In this document: positions 59,109-64,000 of the stretch, piece by piece | Numbering within the stretch: the first letter of the stretch is position 1 | Layout: the number at the start of each line of letters is the position of its first letter | Source of the DNA: Lithospermum erythrorhizon | Taxonomy: Eukaryota; Streptophyta; Magnoliopsida; Boraginales; Boraginaceae | Length of the DNA: 64,000 nt | Assembly: GCA_019722365.1 (NCBI GenBank) | Contig: JADFUC010001644.1 | Location: 558,001-622,000, forward strand | Reading direction: 5' to 3' | The notes under the pieces: generated by a model | The model's input: only the letters and a program-made list of their open reading frames with translations | Databases searched by the model: none | What the model was told of the DNA's origin: nothing | Program-made: the position numbers and the translations under genes

Positions 59109-61766
59109 TGTACAAACAAATATGGACGGAAAGATAATTACTCCCTAATTCTTAAAGCTAAGAGAATGTTTGCTAGAGGCAAAAATCGACATGCAAATTA
59201 CAATACATGTCTAATAAATGGAGTAATGAAAATAAATGATTTTATTTGTGTCTTCCTAGAAGCTAAATAATGAGCAGTAATATTATGCCATAGATGAAAT
59301 CTAGGAGAATTTTGTCAGAAGTTTGTAACTTTGGATCCTTTTTGAGAGATGAGTTTACAAAGAAGCCAACTACTTGATGACTGAGACAATCTATGTGCAT
59401 GGTGGCTCCCATTCTACTTATTCAACTTTATTATTTTTGCCTCTTACGTAGCTTCTAAACTTTTTCAATCCACATGATGATTTTCCCACAGAAAGTTAGG
59501 AAAGTGTAGTCAGCACTCATACCCCCAACCTGATTCCATTATTGTTGCCAATTACATACCCTTTTCCATATTTACCCATTTATTTGCCTAGATTTTGAAT
59601 TATACGGAGTATATCTTGTAGGGAATTAATGGAAAATATGTAACTATACAATAAAATCCTTACAATGTAATAACAAAATATCCATACGACATAAACTAAC
59701 CTAATAACATAAAACGAAACCGGATCAAGTCAATGCTCAACGCTTTCTTCCTTAAAATGATTCGAATTTCCCAATCCGCTGCTGTGATGACAAGAGGTGA
59801 TCGCTTTTCTCGTGATAAACGATCCAACGACGACTTCACAAGCACAAGCTCAATCAATCGACGAATCACCGCAGTTTGATGTCACCTGAACAAAAGCAAT
59901 AGGAAAGAGAGAATGGGTGCTCTCGAAATTTTTTCTGATTTTTTTTTGTGTGTGTGTGGAGATGATGGAGCTAATGCATGATTAAGTAGGCAATTCTGTA
60001 ACAGTTACAAATCAATTGTACTCAATGCAATTGATGGCTGAATTCAAACGTTTGTAACGGCTGTTCTTTAATACTCAATCCTAACAGCTGAAACGTTTTA
60101 AATTTGAAAGTTTGAACTATTTCAGGTGCAAAACGAGCTAGACCGGGAGCAAAAGGTGGCTCGCACGACCCCCCCTCATTTCGAAACTGCATTCGTGTCC
60201 ACATGCACCTAGATTCACAATTTCCGGTACCTCATTTTCTCCTGATTGCGATTCCTCGATGGCACGGGAACTTTGCATAAGAATTAATCAATTTACTAAG
60301 CCTGTGGCGAGTTTTACTTATAAAGTAAACTTTCATCTCACTCTCCTCCTATGTGGTAGAATGACCATTTCCAAACTTTCATTTTCCCTTCCAAATTTTG
60401 CACAACACATAGACATACACACGAATTGTCAAATTTTAAATTCACAACACTCTAACATTTGCTCTAATATCCAACATATCTTACTTGTGTATACAAATTA
60501 AGTGGACAAATAAATCCCTTTCATATTGGAATTATTATTGTAGAACAAATGACCATATGACATGTAACAATGTTTGTCAATTGTCATGATTTTATTCACT
60601 TGTATTCCTTGTACTATCTTGGGATGCGATGTTTATAACCTATGATAACTCATAATTACGAGTATCTAGTGGCTTAGAACCCAAAAAGAATAGAAGTCTT
60701 TCGGTCCATCCTCCTCCAATGGAATACACACATGTGGTGGTATTCTTTCCTTTTCTAGTACAAATTCCTCTCAAAGGTACTATATCTATCATCACCAATC
60801 TCTTATCAATTAATGTTATCAGATCGAGTATACGCGGTCGCCGGCCGACGATGCTTGTGTAATGACGGATACCACAACCTTCCGAACTATCCGGCTAGAG
60901 AGAGATCCCGCACAACACTTGATCCGACATTCAATTAATGGTATTTGATCAAAGCTGAAGCGTAGCTTTTAATCTTAAGATGATGATATCCACTCGCCAA
61001 ATACATATTCCAAATAATTCCAGTTCAACAAGTATTCGCATACCACATCCATAAAATATGAAAGCATCAATCTTACTTATTGAATTAGTGTACAAAAAAA
61101 ATAACTCCTTGATAACAATTGACTAATGTTTTAGAGAAGAAGAGTATATAAAACCCACCATGAATTTATATATTAAGCCATAACAATTGACAAACACAGT
61201 GATGAATCATACTACTTCCTCCAATTCTATAAATTTGATTAATTCTTTAGATTTGGAATTCATGTATATATATATATTGCACAATATTTTTATGAAAAAT
61301 ATATTAAATGGTAATTTTTTTAATGCATTCTATTTATAATAACATAAATAGTTTTGATACAAATAAATGTTACATGTGAATTAAGATTACAAAATTTTGT
61401 AAAAAGAATTTATCACTGAAAATCAAATCGAAGGGTGGAAGGTAATGTATAAATTTAGATGGAAGGATATATGCAAGTATGCAACTAATTAGGAAAAAAG
61501 TGTTGCTATGTGGAAAGAAATAAAGCTTCCATTATTTCTTTTTATTTCATGATCGTTCAATTACCTTATATTCTACCCCCCCGCCGACCCTACAACTTAT
61601 ATACTCTTTTTCCCTCTCAATTCCCATATAAATTAGTAGTAATAACTAATAAGTTATTAGCTAACTCATTAATCTCTCTGTAACTCCCTGTATTCTCTCT
61701 GTCATATTTCTTGATCCCAATCCTCTTCCGTTTCCTCCACACAAACCAAACCTGCCCCACAAAACC
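59109..61766. other. Spacer with possible old LTR-like segment; SMR promoter at right
   Basis: No intact gene was seen. A more GC-rich part at 59740-60260 (with a C-run at 60170 and many CGA/ACG words) and another at 60830-60930 have the look of decayed LTR or retroelement leader, but I found no second copy in the window. MITE-like ends are visible at about 61213-61470 (CTACTTCCTCCAATTCTATA and, in reverse, TTCCATCTAAATTTATACA). TATA-like CATATAAATT at about 61626 may serve SMR. Confidence 0.4.
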
Positions 61767-62126
61767 ATGTCGACAGATCTACAATTCCACCAAGACTTGC
61801 CTGAAATCAAATTACCAAATACCATAAAAGTTGAATCTTTATCAGAAACAATATCCAATAAAGATGACAATGTTTTTGGGACAATTCAAACAAGAAAGGC
61901 TTCACTTGATGACGAAAAAGATTGTCACACTCCAACATCACCAAAACATATGATCCCAAAAATTGTTAGCTGCCCACCAGCTCCAAGAAAGCCTACTAGT
62001 CTCCCTTCATGCAAGAGGAAATTGGATTTTTTTGAAGCTACAAAGAAAGATGAAATCAATACTTTTTTCAAGGTGGCTGAGGCTATTAATTCTAATGGAT
62101 CTTCAAAAAGAAGGTGTATTGTCTAA
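61767..62126 (+). CDS. SIAMESE-RELATED (SMR) cyclin-dependent kinase inhibitor
   Basis: A single exon of 119 aa. The family signature is clear: C-H-T-P-T-S-P-K-H-M-I-P-K-I-V-S-C-P-P-A-P-R-K-P (53-76), C-K-R-K-L-D-F-F-E (82-90) and D-E-I-N-T-F-F (95-101), with a basic K-R-R near the C-terminus that could be a nuclear signal. The N-terminal half is acidic and less conserved. SMR proteins bind CDK-cyclin complexes and promote endoreduplication or cell-cycle arrest in development and stress. Single-exon structure and length are typical. The paralogue number cannot be assigned. The leader has CT-rich repeats and a TATA-like box about 140 nt upstream. Confidence 0.93.
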   Translation: MSTDLQFHQDLPEIKLPNTIKVESLSETISNKDDNVFGTIQTRKASLDDEKDCHTPTSPKHMIPKIVSCPPAPRKPTSLPSCKRKLDFFEATKKDEINTFFKVAEAINSNGSSKRRCIV

Positions 62127-62375
62127 ATATCAGGGATTTTATTAGTAGTTTATCTGAGAAAAGTATGTACTTATTTTACACGTTATTATATGTGAATTAC
62201 TATTACTATACAGTATATGGGTCATATATATGTTTAATTAAAGACTTTAGAGGGTGTGTAGAAAGTTTCGATCCTGATAATTTTCTTTACACCATTCAAT
62301 TTTATTTAGTTTATTAATTTGGTTTTTTCTTTTACATTATTATATTTGTTGTTATTACTAATTTGCTTGTGTTTA

Positions 62376-62609
62376 CCTATAGGTTAGGTTCATGTAGATT
62401 AAATTTTGACTTTTGATGATGTGTGTTGCAAATTTTATTTTTTTTAAATTCATTCCTATTTTTGTAAGAACTCGAACTCAAACCTTTAAAATCCTATAGG
62501 TTAGGTTCATATAGATTAAACTTTCACTTTTGATGATGTGTTGCAATTTTTTTTTTTTTAAATTCATTCTTATTTTTACAAGAAGTCGAACTGAAACCTT
62601 TAAAACTTC
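62376..62609. repeat. 117-bp tandem duplication
   Basis: Copies at 62376-62492 and 62493-62609 share CCTATAGGTTAGGTTCAT, TTTTGATGATGTG, TTAAATTCATTC and GAAACCTTTAAAA-like ends, with scattered differences. Confidence 0.9.
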
Positions 62610-62776
62610 ATTATTATTGTGAGTAATATATGGTAGATGAGTTGCATGTTCATGATGAACAATTCATGGATCATGATCACTCAAATAGTCCAATGTATGT
62701 ATGTATATATATGTATTTAACCTACCAACCATGAAAAAACAATTTCGGGTGTTGTTTACGCTCAGAAAAGAGCCTA

Positions 62777-62824
62777 ATGGAAAAGTGGAATAACCAAAAT
62801 ATGGAAAAGTGGAATAACCAAAAT
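62777..62824. repeat. Perfect 24-bp tandem duplication
   Basis: 62777-62800 is repeated exactly at 62801-62824 (unit starts ATGGAAAAGTGGAATAACCA). It creates a repeated G-Y-S-T-F-P in a minus-strand frame that I do not consider coding. Confidence 0.95.
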
Positions 62825-64000
62825 GGGGACTTTGGGAGGTTGGTGTGGCTCTACCTTTTCTTCTTTGGTAGACTGGGAAAGTTACCATGAAGATTCTTTC
62901 ATTTTGTTCTTGAATCTTGCTTTTGAATGAAGCAAGGAAGGTATTAACTCTAGAATAACATTTTTAATGAGTTCATTCTTGAATTCATCATATCATTATT
63001 CCCTAGGACATTTACTCAAAGAGTATTGTGCTTGCAAACAATCCACTTTGATATTAGTATTAGTCAATTTTTTTATTTTTTATTTTGTCTAGAAGTAGTT
63101 TTGAATTTCTGAAAAATCATGCCATCTTTGACGAAAGCAATGTTGAGTATTTGACACGTCTTTGGAATCGATGAAGTTGATTATTTTCCATTTCTGATAA
63201 TTATCGAAATCATTATTGTGGAAGAGGTGGGCACGTAACTAAGCACTTATCATTATTTCCTATTTTCTTGCACCATTAGCAAAATACAGGTCGCGTTATA
63301 TTTGTCATTCATATGTACAGATTATTCATACCTTTGTTAAAAACTTACTCGAGTAATACGATATATATTAATTCATTTATTATGCGTACAATGCGCCTTA
63401 TACATATATAATAAGTGTTCAATTTCTCATTTTATACTCATCTTCTTTAAATCGAGTTTTTCCAAATTTACGGATGTAATTTTTTTTTTCTTTCAAAAAC
63501 ATGCACATAGTTTTATACGTGATTATACTTTCATGGTTTCTTGAGGGAATTATTGGATCACAATTGCAAGTAAATAATACTAAATTCTCATTACTCGAAT
63601 TAATTGAGATTTTATACACGAGTTTTATTCGTGATTTAAGGTGTGTTTTGTTTTAGACATGAAATCGACACAAACTCAATACTAATTCTCATTACTCGAA
63701 TTGAGATTATGTCCCTTAAACAAACAACATAATTTTGTAGGACTTATGTTGTATCCCAAATAATCAAAAATGACAATAGAACTAAAAATATTGATAATAG
63801 AACTATACACTTTTGTATCAAATGATTCGAGATCATAAGAAGCGACTTGCTTTGTTTCTATTTACGTATACAAAATTGTTGCGCTTAACATGCCATGTCT
63901 TTTAAGTAACATGGGTTAGTTTATTTGTGAAACATTTTTAATTTTTTTATACAAATAATAGAATATGAATGGAGTAGTTTACATTTTTATTGGATTTGTG

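Larger units (their letters stand above)
62127..64000. other. SMR 3' flank and right-edge spacer
   Basis: Contains two tandem duplications listed separately, then AT-rich DNA to the window end with repeated TCTCATTACTCGAATT strings (about 63588 and 63688). No further gene was seen. Confidence 0.45.

Overview
The window is nuclear DNA of a flowering plant. The genes have GT-AG introns, AT-rich spacers and the repeats usual in plants (MITEs, tRNA-derived SINEs, a Ty1/copia element). Protein content and SINE types suggest a core eudicot, probably an asterid. The species cannot be fixed from sequence reading alone.

Left third (1-24.3 kb): an OVATE-family protein (-), a possible small acidic reading frame broken by one stop (-), ribosomal protein eS17 (-) with a likely leader intron and telo-box/site II promoter elements, and a decayed plant-transposon reading frame. 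Three split genes on + follow: mevalonate diphosphate decarboxylase (10 exons, one GC-AG intron), an M18 aspartyl aminopeptidase (10 exons, plastid-type N-terminus) and the mitochondrial Fe-S scaffold NFU4 (3 exons).

Middle (24.3-46.7 kb): a decayed hAT/zinc-finger transposase, the ESCRT ATPase VPS4/SKD1 (-, 8 exons), a two-exon gene for a small conserved membrane protein (+), a PINOID/WAG-type AGC kinase (-), an ATL-like RING-H2 gene interrupted by two in-frame TAG codons (+), a single-exon secreted LRR protein like Arabidopsis At5g23400 (-), a tRNA-Arg(UCU) (-) and the plastid phytol kinase VTE5 (-, 6 exons).

Right third (46.7-64 kb) is mostly repeats: a 2-kb array of a diverged ~240-250-bp unit, a SINE with a perfect 16-bp target duplication, several MITEs and a degenerate 6.5-kb minus-strand Ty1/copia element with both LTRs. 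One clear gene lies here, a SIAMESE-RELATED (SMR) CDK inhibitor (+).

The genes do not form one pathway; neighbours have unrelated housekeeping, developmental and plastid or mitochondrial roles, as is normal for plants. MVD (isoprenoid precursors) and VTE5 (phytol salvage to tocopherol) both touch isoprenoid metabolism but are 30 kb apart with no sign of joint control. I found no convincing new multi-gene system. The most notable items are the double-amber RING-H2 locus, the MVD exon fragment copied into its own intron, the 47-49 kb array and the SINE family with one intact and one decayed copy. Exon coordinates were worked out by hand from splice sites, reading phase and family similarity.
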